A program made the position numbers and the translations under genes. Under the pieces are notes generated by a model. That model was not told the DNA's origin. It did no database searches and saw only the letters and a list, made by a program, of their open reading frames with translations. A stretch of DNA of 64,000 bases from Hahella sp. KA22 (GTDB lineage: Bacteria > Pseudomonadota > Gammaproteobacteria > Pseudomonadales > Oleiphilaceae): the NCBI RefSeq assembly GCF_004135205.1, contig NZ_CP035490.1, forward strand, positions 4,259,644-4,323,643, in the 5' to 3' direction. This document shows positions 26,466 to 34,151 of this stretch, piece after piece; positions within the stretch are counted from its first letter, which is position 1, and each line of letters begins with the position of its first letter.

Positions 26466-27455
26466 ATGCAGCCAAAGCTTTACGAATGGGGCGATAAGTC
26501 CTTGCTCTTTTACAACGGTCGACGCCAGCCGCATCATTCAATGGGTATTACGCCCACCCTGTTAATGGGGAGTCAGCCGTTCGTCGTCGAATTCATGGGA
26601 GAACAGTATTGTTGCAATACGTTTCTGCTATCGCCCAATAAGCCGTTTACAGTGAGTTCGGAAGCGCCGCGAATGGCTCTACTGCCTCTCAACCCAGCGA
26701 CGCAAGAGCATGCCTGCCTGTTGCGTAACTATGCGTGGGAGGCCTGCGTAAAAGACATTTGCTACAGGATGAATGAAGATTTGCTGCAGCAAACTTTATT
26801 CTATCTTGACGAAGGCGACATACCTCACCCCATCGCCACCTGGTGTCTGTTCAACGCTATTTATGAAGAAGAAACCCCAATCACATTGAAGAAATACGAT
26901 AGGCGTATCGCCAAGGCGGTCGCGCATATTATCCGCAATCCAACCAGCGATCTGTCCATCGACGAGATAGCCGCACAGGTGCATTTGAGCCCAACCCGCT
27001 TTATGGCCTTGTTCAGCGCTTTAAACGGCCTGAGCTACAACAAATACAAGGTCGTCAGCCGCCTGCAGTATTTCTTCGAGCGCTACAGTATCGCTCATAA
27101 CCTGACCCACGCGGCGGCGGAAGCGGGTTTCTACGATCTGTCGCATCTAAACAAATCGGTGAAGATGTACTACGGCATGAGTCCAAGGGAGTTCCTGGCG
27201 GTTGGGCAGGACCTCATTACCATCAGCAGCCCCTCTCATAACCGCGCCTGGTACGCCGACTGGGTCCAGTATGGCTACTTCGAACTGACGCAGGTTTACT
27301 CAGAAATCAGCGTGCCGGAGCTGCTGGCGCATTTGCGGGATTATAAAAGGGAGGAACGACGCTGCGCCCGTAGTAATAGGCGCTGCCATCCTGAGGCAGA
27401 GTGCTTTCCGGCGCGACTTTGCATTTCGTATCCACCACCCAGAACGATGCCATAA
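26466..27455 (+). CDS. AraC-family regulator with C-terminal extension (second of the pair)
   Basis: A 329-residue protein starting MQPKLYEWGDKSLLFYNG. Residues about 145-245 are the AraC DNA-binding domain (LSIDEIAAQVHLSPTRFMAL, LTHAAAEAGFYDLSHLNKSVK, YGMSPREF). An extra ~85 residues follow, ending in an Arg/Cys/Pro-rich tail (REERRCARSNRRCHPEAE) that looks like read-through into non-coding DNA. The TTG at 26427 is possible as a start but has no support. It is related to the gene at 22332 and lies divergent from the secreted sensor-like gene; the two AraC genes bracket the locus. Confidence 0.8.
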   Translation: MQPKLYEWGDKSLLFYNGRRQPHHSMGITPTLLMGSQPFVVEFMGEQYCCNTFLLSPNKPFTVSSEAPRMALLPLNPATQEHACLLRNYAWEACVKDICYRMNEDLLQQTLFYLDEGDIPHPIATWCLFNAIYEEETPITLKKYDRRIAKAVAHIIRNPTSDLSIDEIAAQVHLSPTRFMALFSALNGLSYNKYKVVSRLQYFFERYSIAHNLTHAAAEAGFYDLSHLNKSVKMYYGMSPREFLAVGQDLITISSPSHNRAWYADWVQYGYFELTQVYSEISVPELLAHLRDYKREERRCARSNRRCHPEAECFPARLCISYPPPRTMP

Positions 27456-27483
27456 ACACCTCGGTTTAACTTGTTATTGTTAT

Positions 27484-27555
27484 TAACATGGCAATGATAT
27501 TGGCATGTTAATCATCAGGCGCATGGACGCGCCTGCGCGGCGTTAAGCCGCGGGA
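27484..27555 (+). repeat. 75-bp dispersed element, copy A
   Basis: Starts with a near-perfect dyad, AACATG-GCAAT-GAT-ATTGG-CATGTT (27487-27511), then GGCGCATGG, GCGCCTGCGCGGCG and AAGCCGCGGG. A second copy lies at 28372-28445 on the other side of gntR, and the dyad alone recurs at 30990-31019. Confidence 0.75.
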
Positions 27556-27635
27556 GACAGGGCCTGACCTGTGCAGGCCCTGTCGTTGCAGACAAATAGA
27601 AGGAAGCTATTTGTCTGCCTGATTAATAGCACGGC
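27556..27635 (-). repeat. Hairpin repeat, likely bidirectional terminator
   Basis: GACAGGGCCTG pairs with CAGGCCCTGTC (27556-27584); the rest, TTGCAGACAAATAGAAGG and ATTTGTCTGCCTGATTAATAG, matches the copy at 18990. It lies between convergent genes (AraC at 27455, gntR at 27651) so it may end both. Confidence 0.65.
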
Positions 27636-27650
27636 GGCGATATTGCGTTG

Positions 27651-28328
27651 TCAGTGGCTCGCGCCGCCCGCCTGTTCGATCAGCAAGTCATGAATGGCCT
27701 GACCGGCTTCCAGAATATGTTTCTTCAGCAACGCAGACGCCGCTTTTTTGTTGCGCTGGCGACAGAATTCCAATAAATCCGCATGCTCCCTTTCCGCCTT
27801 TTCTATGCCGGTGGTGAATAACAATTGCAGACGGATATAGCGGTCGGACTTGATGTTAAGACTACGCACGACTTCCATCGCCTGCGCCAGGTTGGCGGGA
27901 TGATACAAGGCGGCATGCAGTTCGTAGTTCAGCTCGCTCCAGCTCTCCACCTGATCTCCACTCTCCACCGCCGCCTCGAAGGCTTTGAGTATTTTCTCCG
28001 CCGCGGCCAGATCCTGGTCAGTCATATTGTCGATAGCCTGTTCCAGCACATGACATTCTATCAACGCCCGTAGCTCAAACAGCTCGCGAATTTCCGATGG
28101 ACGCAACTCTGTCGCCGTGGCCCCTTTGTGCGGCTCGAAGCAAACCAGCCCCTGCGCTTCCAGTTGCAACAGCGCCTCCCGCACCGGGATGCGGCTGACG
28201 TTGAACTCTTTGGCGATAGCGTCCTGTCGCAAAGGTTCTCCCGCCACGATTTCTCCAGAGAGAATTTTTTTACGCAGAATATCTGCGACCATCTGTGTAC
28301 GGGTTTTATAAACGGCTGCGGTGCTCAT
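27651..28328 (-). CDS. GntR-family (FCD) regulator, likely of hydroxyproline catabolism
   Basis: A 225-residue protein starting MSTAAVYKTRTQMVADILRK at 28328; the open frame runs further upstream but through repeat DNA. The N-terminal winged helix (GEPLRQDAIAKEFNVSRIPVREALLQLEAQG) and the C-terminal FCD ligand-binding domain (ELRALIECHVLEQAIDN, ELNYELHAALYHPA) are clear. FCD regulators of this class usually bind a palindrome of TTGTATACAA type; such sites occur at 29641-29660 and 33125-33144 in front of the hydroxyproline genes. It follows the epimerase gene on the same strand. Its inducer is probably hydroxyproline or a pathway intermediate (inference). Confidence 0.88.
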   Translation of the reverse strand: MSTAAVYKTRTQMVADILRKKILSGEIVAGEPLRQDAIAKEFNVSRIPVREALLQLEAQGLVCFEPHKGATATELRPSEIRELFELRALIECHVLEQAIDNMTDQDLAAAEKILKAFEAAVESGDQVESWSELNYELHAALYHPANLAQAMEVVRSLNIKSDRYIRLQLLFTTGIEKAEREHADLLEFCRQRNKKAASALLKKHILEAGQAIHDLLIEQAGGASH

Positions 28329-28371
28329 AACGGACAATAAATGATCCCGGGTGTCAAAGAAGGAGGCGATA

Positions 28372-28445
28372 TTAACATGGCAATGATATTGGCAAGTTAA
28401 TACTCGGGCGCATGGATGCGCTTGCGCGGCGGCTAGCCGCGGGAT
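28372..28445 (+). repeat. 75-bp dispersed element, copy B
   Basis: Same order as copy A: AACATG-GCAAT-GAT-ATTGG-CAAGTT, then GGGCGCATGG, GCGCTTGCGCGGCG and AGCCGCGGG. It lies in the gntR promoter region, directly upstream of the start. The two copies flank gntR in direct orientation. Confidence 0.75.
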
Positions 28446-28525
28446 TAATAGTATCATTTTAGGCGCTCGCCGCAGTAGTCATGAAAATTTCCTCTGGGCG
28501 AGCGAAGATTTGTGCCGGGCGCTTA

Positions 28526-29527
28526 TTATTTCACTTCAAATCCATGGGCGTAGGGGTCTTCGCTGTCCACCCAGATGGTGTTATGGCCGTAGACTCTGGC
28601 CCAGCCTTGTACACTCGGACGTATCCCCGTATGCGGTCCCACCGTCGCTGCTTCCTCTACCCGGCCATGGAACAGGCTGCCGATAATGCTCTCATGCACA
28701 AAAGTATCGCCAACTTTCAGTTTACCTTTGGCGAACCATTGCGCCATTCGCGCGCTGGTGCCGGTGCCGCAAGGAGAACGGTCTATGGCGCGGTCGCCGT
28801 AGAAGACGGCGTTGCGGGCGTCCACGCCAGGCTGCGCAGGTTTGCCGGTCCAGAGCACATGGGACACGCCGCGTACGGTGGGATCGTCAGGGTGCACGCA
28901 CTCCACCACTTCATCGACAATACGCCGCACCAGCGGACTGAAGCGCAGAATCTGATCCACACTGAAATGCTCCAACCCCGGGAAGTTCTTTTGCGGATCA
29001 ATGATGGCGTAATAGTTGCCGCCATAGGCGACATCCACCACCAGTTCGCCAATTTCAGGAACCTGTACCGCCACTTCGCTGTGCGCAAGATAAGCCGGCA
29101 CGTTATAGATTTTGACGCTTTCGACTTTAGCGCCCTGCTGCTCGTACTCAATGGCGATTTTGCCCGCCGGCACATCCAGGATCAGTTTGCCGGGAACCCG
29201 CGGACGAATAATGGCGTTCTCGATGGCCGCCGTGACAGTTCCAATGGTCCCATGACCGCACATGGGCAGACAGCCGCTGGTTTCAATGAACAGGATCGAT
29301 GCGTCGGCGTCCTCGGAGCAAGGGGGATAGACGATGGAACCGGACATCATGGAATGACCGCGGGGTTCAAACATCAGCGCCTGGCGAATCCAGTCGTAAT
29401 GCTCCATGAAGTATTGCCGCTTCTGGCTCATGGTGCTCCCCGGCAATGCCGGATAACCCCCCGCCACCAGGCGCACCGGATTGCCGCAGGTATGCGCGTC
29501 GATACAGAAAAACGTGCCTTCTCTCAT
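28526..29527 (-). CDS. 4-hydroxyproline 2-epimerase
   Basis: A 333-residue proline-racemase family enzyme that converts trans-4-hydroxy-L-proline to cis-4-hydroxy-D-proline. It carries DAHTCGNPVRLVAGG, MCGHGTIGT (first catalytic Cys) and DRSPCGTGTSARMAQW (second catalytic Cys); both cysteines present separates it from the trans-3-hydroxyproline dehydratases. EPRGHSMMSGS and HESIIGSLFHGR match known bacterial 4-hydroxyproline epimerases (Brucella/Ochrobactrum type) nearly line for line. The start at 29527 has GAAGGG eight bases upstream. It is divergent from the dehydrogenase gene, with a GntR-type site between. Confidence 0.93.
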   Translation of the reverse strand: MREGTFFCIDAHTCGNPVRLVAGGYPALPGSTMSQKRQYFMEHYDWIRQALMFEPRGHSMMSGSIVYPPCSEDADASILFIETSGCLPMCGHGTIGTVTAAIENAIIRPRVPGKLILDVPAGKIAIEYEQQGAKVESVKIYNVPAYLAHSEVAVQVPEIGELVVDVAYGGNYYAIIDPQKNFPGLEHFSVDQILRFSPLVRRIVDEVVECVHPDDPTVRGVSHVLWTGKPAQPGVDARNAVFYGDRAIDRSPCGTGTSARMAQWFAKGKLKVGDTFVHESIIGSLFHGRVEEAATVGPHTGIRPSVQGWARVYGHNTIWVDSEDPYAHGFEVK

Positions 29528-29640
29528 ATCCATATCCCTTCTTGTCTTATTTTTGCAGTGATGCTTGGGCTGTCATTAGAGCGAATCCACCGATCAGCAG
29601 CCATAGTGTCTGGATGTGGATTGTCCGCCCCCAGATAAAT

Positions 29641-29660
29641 GTATATTTTATACAATATTC
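29641..29660. promoter_or_regulatory. Probable GntR operator in the epimerase/dehydrogenase promoter
   Basis: GTATATTTTATACAATATTC differs from the perfect 20-bp palindrome at 33125-33144 at only three positions. It lies between two divergent hydroxyproline genes, 28 bp before the dehydrogenase start. Confidence 0.7.
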
Positions 29661-29686
29661 AATTTCACAAATGAAGAGGGCTTTCG

Positions 29687-30934
29687 ATGCAAGAGCTGGA
29701 CACGGACATCACAGTACTGGGAGGCGGCATTGTCGGGGTTTGTTGCGCCCTGTCGCTGCAGCAAGCGGGCATGAAGGTCAGCCTGATTGACGGTCGAGGG
29801 GTCGGCGAAGGCTGTTCCCGGGGCAATGCAGGCCATTTCGCTACAGAGCAGATACTGCCTTTGGCCACGCCAGGTCTATTGTGGAAGATTCCCGGCATGC
29901 TGATGGACCCACTGGGACCGGTGGCGATTCGCTGGTCTTATCTCCCTCATATCGCCCCCTGGTTGCTCCGCTTCATGCTCAATACTCGCGAAGCCTCCTA
30001 CAACCGCAGCGGTAAGGCGTTACAAGCCTTGAACGCCGCCTCCCTGCCCGCCTGGCGTCGCCTGTTGGCGGGTACCGGCGAGGAAAGCCAGATCCGGGTC
30101 AATGGCTCCTTGCTGACCTTCGAACGCAACGCCAGTTTTCAAAGCTATCAGACTACGCTGGACACGCTGCGCACTCGCGGCGTCAAAACCCAGGTTCTTA
30201 ATGGCGCTCAGGCGCGAGATCTGGAGCCCGGATTGGGATCTACAATCAAACATGGCGTGTTTTTTCCGGAAACAGGCCATACCGCCAACCCATACCATCT
30301 CACCCGCACCCTGGGAGCGCTATTCCAAACCCGAGGCGGAACGCTGCTAAACAGAATGGTAAATAGCGCCACGCCAACGACGGATGGCGTACTGCTGCAT
30401 TGCGACGGCGACCGGATTCGGGTTCCCAAGCTGGTGCTGGCGGCAGGCGCCTGGTCCAAACCGCTGGTGAAGCAACTCACCGGTAAGTCGATTCCTTTGG
30501 ATACGGAGCGCGGCTATCACCTGATGTTGCGCAACGCCGGAGCCTCCCTGTCGATTCCGGTCACCTCCGCTGAGCGGCGTTTCATTATGACCCCCATGAG
30601 CGAAGGATTGCGTCTTGCCGGCACAGTCGAATTTGGCGGTTTGAAACAGCCCGCCAACATGCGCAGAGCGACCATGCTCGCCACCCACGCCCGTGCGCTA
30701 CTGCCTGGTTTGGACGACGCCCAGGGCGAGACCTGGATGGGGTTCCGTCCCTCTCTGCCCGACTCACTGCCAGTCATTGACCGCGTGGGCGAGCGACGCC
30801 AAATCATACTCGCCTTCGGGCATCAGCATCTGGGGCTGACTCAGGCCGCGCTGACCGGTGAACTGGTGCGTCAGTTAGCGACGGATCAGACGCCGACTGT
30901 GGATATACAGTCTTTGCGCCTGAGCCGCTTTTGA
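29687..30934 (+). CDS. D-amino acid dehydrogenase, probably cis-4-hydroxy-D-proline dehydrogenase
   Basis: A 415-residue DadA-type flavoprotein. The Rossmann motif ITVLGGGIVGVCCALSLQQAG is near residue 8; GVGEGCSRGNAGHFATEQI follows, and the C-terminus has MGFRPSLPDSLPVIDRVG and AFGHQHLGLTQA, typical of FAD-dependent D-amino acid dehydrogenases. In the hydroxyproline pathway this enzyme oxidises cis-4-hydroxy-D-proline to 1-pyrroline-4-hydroxy-2-carboxylate. It sits divergently from the epimerase. Substrate is inferred from this neighbourhood. Confidence 0.9.
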   Translation: MQELDTDITVLGGGIVGVCCALSLQQAGMKVSLIDGRGVGEGCSRGNAGHFATEQILPLATPGLLWKIPGMLMDPLGPVAIRWSYLPHIAPWLLRFMLNTREASYNRSGKALQALNAASLPAWRRLLAGTGEESQIRVNGSLLTFERNASFQSYQTTLDTLRTRGVKTQVLNGAQARDLEPGLGSTIKHGVFFPETGHTANPYHLTRTLGALFQTRGGTLLNRMVNSATPTTDGVLLHCDGDRIRVPKLVLAAGAWSKPLVKQLTGKSIPLDTERGYHLMLRNAGASLSIPVTSAERRFIMTPMSEGLRLAGTVEFGGLKQPANMRRATMLATHARALLPGLDDAQGETWMGFRPSLPDSLPVIDRVGERRQIILAFGHQHLGLTQAALTGELVRQLATDQTPTVDIQSLRLSRF

Positions 30935-30989
30935 GAGTCGAAAAGTCAGGCGCTCTCGCCACGCCAGACCTCCCTGACGGGAATATCCC

Positions 30990-31019
30990 AATAACATGGC
31001 AATGATATTGGCATGTTAT
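30990..31019 (+). repeat. Dyad of the 75-bp element, short copy
   Basis: Only the dyad part is present: AACATG-GCAAT-GAT-ATTGG-CATGTT. It lies between the dehydrogenase and the pectate lyase. The rest of the element is absent, so the dyad itself may be the functional part. Confidence 0.7.
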
Positions 31020-31322
31020 CAATATAAATATACATTTGTATTACAAATATCCACTCCACCAAATATTAATTGAATGCCATTTAATTAATGGCGTTCAATC
31101 AGACTCCCCATATATACCCTACTAACTTCGCCCCCCAAACAAACCATTAGGACTATCCCTTTAAGCACACTCTTCCCCAGGATATAGAATTATAATTTAA
31201 TATTGTCGTGACCACTCTCACAAATCACTTTCCGTTACATGTACACCAATACACTCCATATATATATTTACCCCAGCTCACCGAATATCCAAAAAACCAA
31301 ATAAACAAATTCAGGATAAAAA
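31020..31322 (+). promoter_or_regulatory. AT-rich promoter region of the pectate lyase
   Basis: About 300 bp with no gene. At 31034-31048 the palindrome ATTTGTATTACAAAT may be an operator. No match to the KdgR or the hydroxyproline operators in full. Confidence 0.45.
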
Positions 31323-32894
31323 ATGAATATAAAGACTCACAGGATTAGCTCCTGCCTTGCCAGTCTTTCCTTACTCACCTGCACGCTTCTGCCCTCTGCC
31401 TACGTCCATGCCTCCAATTGTGAAGCCGCGCCTGTCAGCGGCAAGATCTATACGATCGTTAACAGGGAAACGGGGTTGGCGCTGGATATTGAAAAGAGCA
31501 GCCCATTGGAGAGAGCGTCATTGATTCAGTGGCGCAGCAAAGGCTCTCTGAACCAGCAATTCCGAGCGACGGATGTCGGCGGTAATTCCTGGAAGTTTGA
31601 GGCCATGCACTCCAACCTGGCGCTGGATGTGCTCAATCTGGCCCAGCACGATAACGCCGAACTGATTCAATGGCCCTACTGGGGCGGCGATAATCAAAAA
31701 TGGTTTCTGGTGCAGTCGTCTTCCGGCGGCTACAGCGTCAGAGCCCGCCACTCTGGCAAAGCGTTGACCGCCAGCGCAAAAGATAGCGGCGCCCGCATTG
31801 TGCAAACGTCGGAGACAGGCAGCGGCCTGCAACGATGGTATTTCAATCCCGTAGACGGCTCCTGCCATCAAGCGAAGGGGTTCGCCGGGCAAAGAGGCGC
31901 TGACGGCCTCGCCACCACCACGGGCGGAGCGGCAGGTGAAACAGTAGTCGCGACCAACTGCCAGACTCTCACGTCAGCATTAAGTTCCGATGGCCCCAAA
32001 ACTGTCGTTATTCCCGCCAATACCGCCATCGATTGCCGCACGCCGGTGCGTAAAGTCGCCGCTTGCGCCATTTCCTGTCCCTCATATCAGGATCCCGGCA
32101 AAACCTTCTACCGCGTACCCGTTGGGGACCAGACTTGTAAAGAATTGGGGGCCCCAAATAATGCAACTGTATCCGTTAACCGTAACGAAAGCCGTATTCA
32201 GGTTAAGTCCAATAAGACGCTATTGGGCCAAGGCGCAAATAGTCGAATAATTGGCGCAACACTCAATATCTACGGCGTAAAAAATATCATTATTAATAAT
32301 GTCGCCATCGAGAACGTGAACCCCCACCTGGTGGAGGCCGGCGATGCCATTTCCATCGAAAACGCCAGTCATATCTGGGTGGATCATATTAAAACCAAAA
32401 TGATCAGCGACGGGCATATTGATATTAAAAACAGCGCTAATTTGACGCTGAGCTGGAACCACTTCGACGGTTATAATCCCAACGTCTGCGGCAATCAGCA
32501 TCACTACACCATGTTGGTGCAGGACAGTCAGACGACCATTGATCACAACTTCTGGGACCGCGCCTCAGGACGCAACCCCAAGCTATATGGTTACAACACG
32601 CGCGCCCACATCTACAACAACTACTGGAGAAACATCACTTATTTCTCCATTAACGCTTCTAACGGCGCGCAAGGGCTGATTCAGAACAATTACTTCGAAA
32701 ACGCCCGCTATCCACACTGGAATGAGTCCGGTTATTTAAACGCTACCGGCAACGTGTACGCCGGCTCGTCCGCCACAGATGAAAAGCGCGACACGGGCGA
32801 CAGCGTGTTCTATGACGTTCAGCTGTATCCTTATGACTTGGACAACGCATCCGGTCTGCCCAACCTGTTGAAGGCTAAAGCCGGCCCCCGCTGA
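31323..32894 (+). CDS. Secreted pectate lyase (PL1-like) with N-terminal ricin-type lectin domain
   Basis: A 523-residue protein with a signal peptide (residues about 1-30, LLTCTLLPSAYVHA-S). Residues about 38-180 form a ricin-B/CBM13-type beta-trefoil (LALDVLNLAQHDNAELIQW, GGDNQKWFLVQ). Residues about 205-523 are a pectate-lyase beta-helix: SHIWVDHIKTK, DGHIDIKNSANLTLSWNHF, TIDHNFWDRASGRNPKLYGY. It should cleave pectate by beta-elimination outside the cell, with the lectin aiding binding. It lies between hydroxyproline genes. Pectin and hydroxyproline-rich glycoproteins share plant and some algal walls, which may be why they are neighbours. Confidence 0.9.
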   Translation: MNIKTHRISSCLASLSLLTCTLLPSAYVHASNCEAAPVSGKIYTIVNRETGLALDIEKSSPLERASLIQWRSKGSLNQQFRATDVGGNSWKFEAMHSNLALDVLNLAQHDNAELIQWPYWGGDNQKWFLVQSSSGGYSVRARHSGKALTASAKDSGARIVQTSETGSGLQRWYFNPVDGSCHQAKGFAGQRGADGLATTTGGAAGETVVATNCQTLTSALSSDGPKTVVIPANTAIDCRTPVRKVAACAISCPSYQDPGKTFYRVPVGDQTCKELGAPNNATVSVNRNESRIQVKSNKTLLGQGANSRIIGATLNIYGVKNIIINNVAIENVNPHLVEAGDAISIENASHIWVDHIKTKMISDGHIDIKNSANLTLSWNHFDGYNPNVCGNQHHYTMLVQDSQTTIDHNFWDRASGRNPKLYGYNTRAHIYNNYWRNITYFSINASNGAQGLIQNNYFENARYPHWNESGYLNATGNVYAGSSATDEKRDTGDSVFYDVQLYPYDLDNASGLPNLLKAKAGPR

Positions 32895-33042
32895 CTTACG
32901 TTGGCGGAGACGCTTCACCCATTCAGATAGGGATATGCCCCCCGGCACGGACGCCAACTTCTCAGCTTTACATTGTTCTCTTTCGACTCACTATTCACCC
33001 GGTCACCCGGCGGACAAACAGCTTCCTTCTTTTGGCCTGCAA

Positions 33043-33073
33043 CGACAGGGCCTGCACATGTCAGGCCCTGTCG
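33043..33073 (+). terminator. Hairpin repeat after the pectate lyase
   Basis: CGACAGGGCCTG pairs perfectly with CAGGCCCTGTCG over a short loop. It is a copy of the hairpin at 27556-27584. It likely terminates the pectate lyase transcript, although no strong T-run follows. Confidence 0.65.
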
Positions 33074-33124
33074 TCCTCTATACAGAGATAAAACCGAGAT
33101 AAACGTACGAAGAAACATCAATTC

Positions 33125-33144
33125 GTATATTGTATACAATATAC
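33125..33144. promoter_or_regulatory. Perfect 20-bp palindrome, probable GntR operator
   Basis: GTATATTGTATACAATATAC is its own reverse complement. It lies 105 bp before the DapA-like gene. With the near copy at 29641 it defines a likely regulon of the adjacent GntR protein. Confidence 0.8.
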
Positions 33145-33248
33145 CGTTTACATAAGATGAAGAGCGATGACTCCAGCCCAGCCCTGTTACAGACCTAAGG
33201 CGGCTGAGCAGGAAAAACAAAAACAAGCGAACGCGAAAGGTAATAAGG

Positions 33249-34130
33249 ATGAACATAGATGGCGTACTGGTCCCTGTCGTCACCCCATTCGATGACCGGA
33301 ATCAGATTGATTATCCGGCGCTGGGCCGATTACTTGACCACCTCATAGAATCCGGCGTACGAGGGATCGTCGCCTGCGGCACCACCGGCGAGTACTATAC
33401 GCTCAGTGTCGAGGAGCGACGCGACCTGATGGCGTATATCGCCCGGCATGTAGGCAGTCGCGCGCTATTGATCGCTGGCGTGAACGATACGCACACCGCT
33501 GGCTCCATCGCCAAAGCGAAAGAAGCCAGAGAGATGGGCTATCAAGCCCTCATGCTGGCGCCGCCCATTTACTGCCTGCCTCAGCAACACGAAATCATTC
33601 AGCATTATCAAAGCGTCAGTACGGCCGTGGGTATGCCGATCATCATGTACAACTTCCCTGCCCGTTCCGGCGTGGAGATCAGCATAGAAGCGGTCATGGA
33701 GCTGGCCCGGGATAAAAACATAGTCGGCATCAAAGAGAGCAGCGGCGATTTCAGTCGCGCACTGACCCTGATCAACGCGAATCTACCGAACTTCCAAGTG
33801 GTATGCGGGTCGGATGATCAGGCGGCGGATTATTTCTTCTGGGGCGTGCGCTCCTGGATTGGCGGCGCCGCCAATTATCTTCCCAAGGAACATGTGGCGT
33901 TGATCGAGGCGGCGCAAGCTGGCGATTATCAGCGCTTGCGGGACGGCATGCGTAAAATCCTTCCCGCCCTCAAGAATCAGGAGAAAGCGGATTATAACCA
34001 GAAAGCCAAAGTCGGCTGCGCTTACATCGGTTATCCCGTCGGCGACACCCGTCCGCCACTGGCGTCGATCAGCGAAGAAGACAAAGCGGAATTTCTGGAA
34101 GCCTTGGCGGCGGCCATCGTAAATCAATAA
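33249..34130 (+). CDS. DapA-family 1-pyrroline-4-hydroxy-2-carboxylate deaminase
   Basis: A 293-residue DHDPS-family barrel enzyme. VPVVTPFDDRNQIDYPALGRL, ACGTTGEYYTLS, IMYNFPARSG (Tyr) and NIVGIKESSGDF (Schiff-base Lys) are the usual landmarks. In hydroxyproline pathways this member removes ammonia from 1-pyrroline-4-hydroxy-2-carboxylate, giving 2-oxoglutarate semialdehyde. The palindromic operator is upstream and an aldehyde dehydrogenase gene follows after 21 bp. Assignment rests on family plus the complete pathway around it. Confidence 0.88.
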   Translation: MNIDGVLVPVVTPFDDRNQIDYPALGRLLDHLIESGVRGIVACGTTGEYYTLSVEERRDLMAYIARHVGSRALLIAGVNDTHTAGSIAKAKEAREMGYQALMLAPPIYCLPQQHEIIQHYQSVSTAVGMPIIMYNFPARSGVEISIEAVMELARDKNIVGIKESSGDFSRALTLINANLPNFQVVCGSDDQAADYFFWGVRSWIGGAANYLPKEHVALIEAAQAGDYQRLRDGMRKILPALKNQEKADYNQKAKVGCAYIGYPVGDTRPPLASISEEDKAEFLEALAAAIVNQ

Positions 34131-34151
34131 CAACAAGGACGAAAAACCATC

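Noticed and set aside
28481-29638. 385-codon plus-strand frame
   Set aside because: Antisense to the 4-hydroxyproline epimerase, which matches its family almost throughout.
31020-31322. KdgR-type operator for the pectate lyase
   Set aside because: The palindrome ATTTGTATTACAAAT does not match the KdgR consensus as known to me, and no KdgR gene is present.
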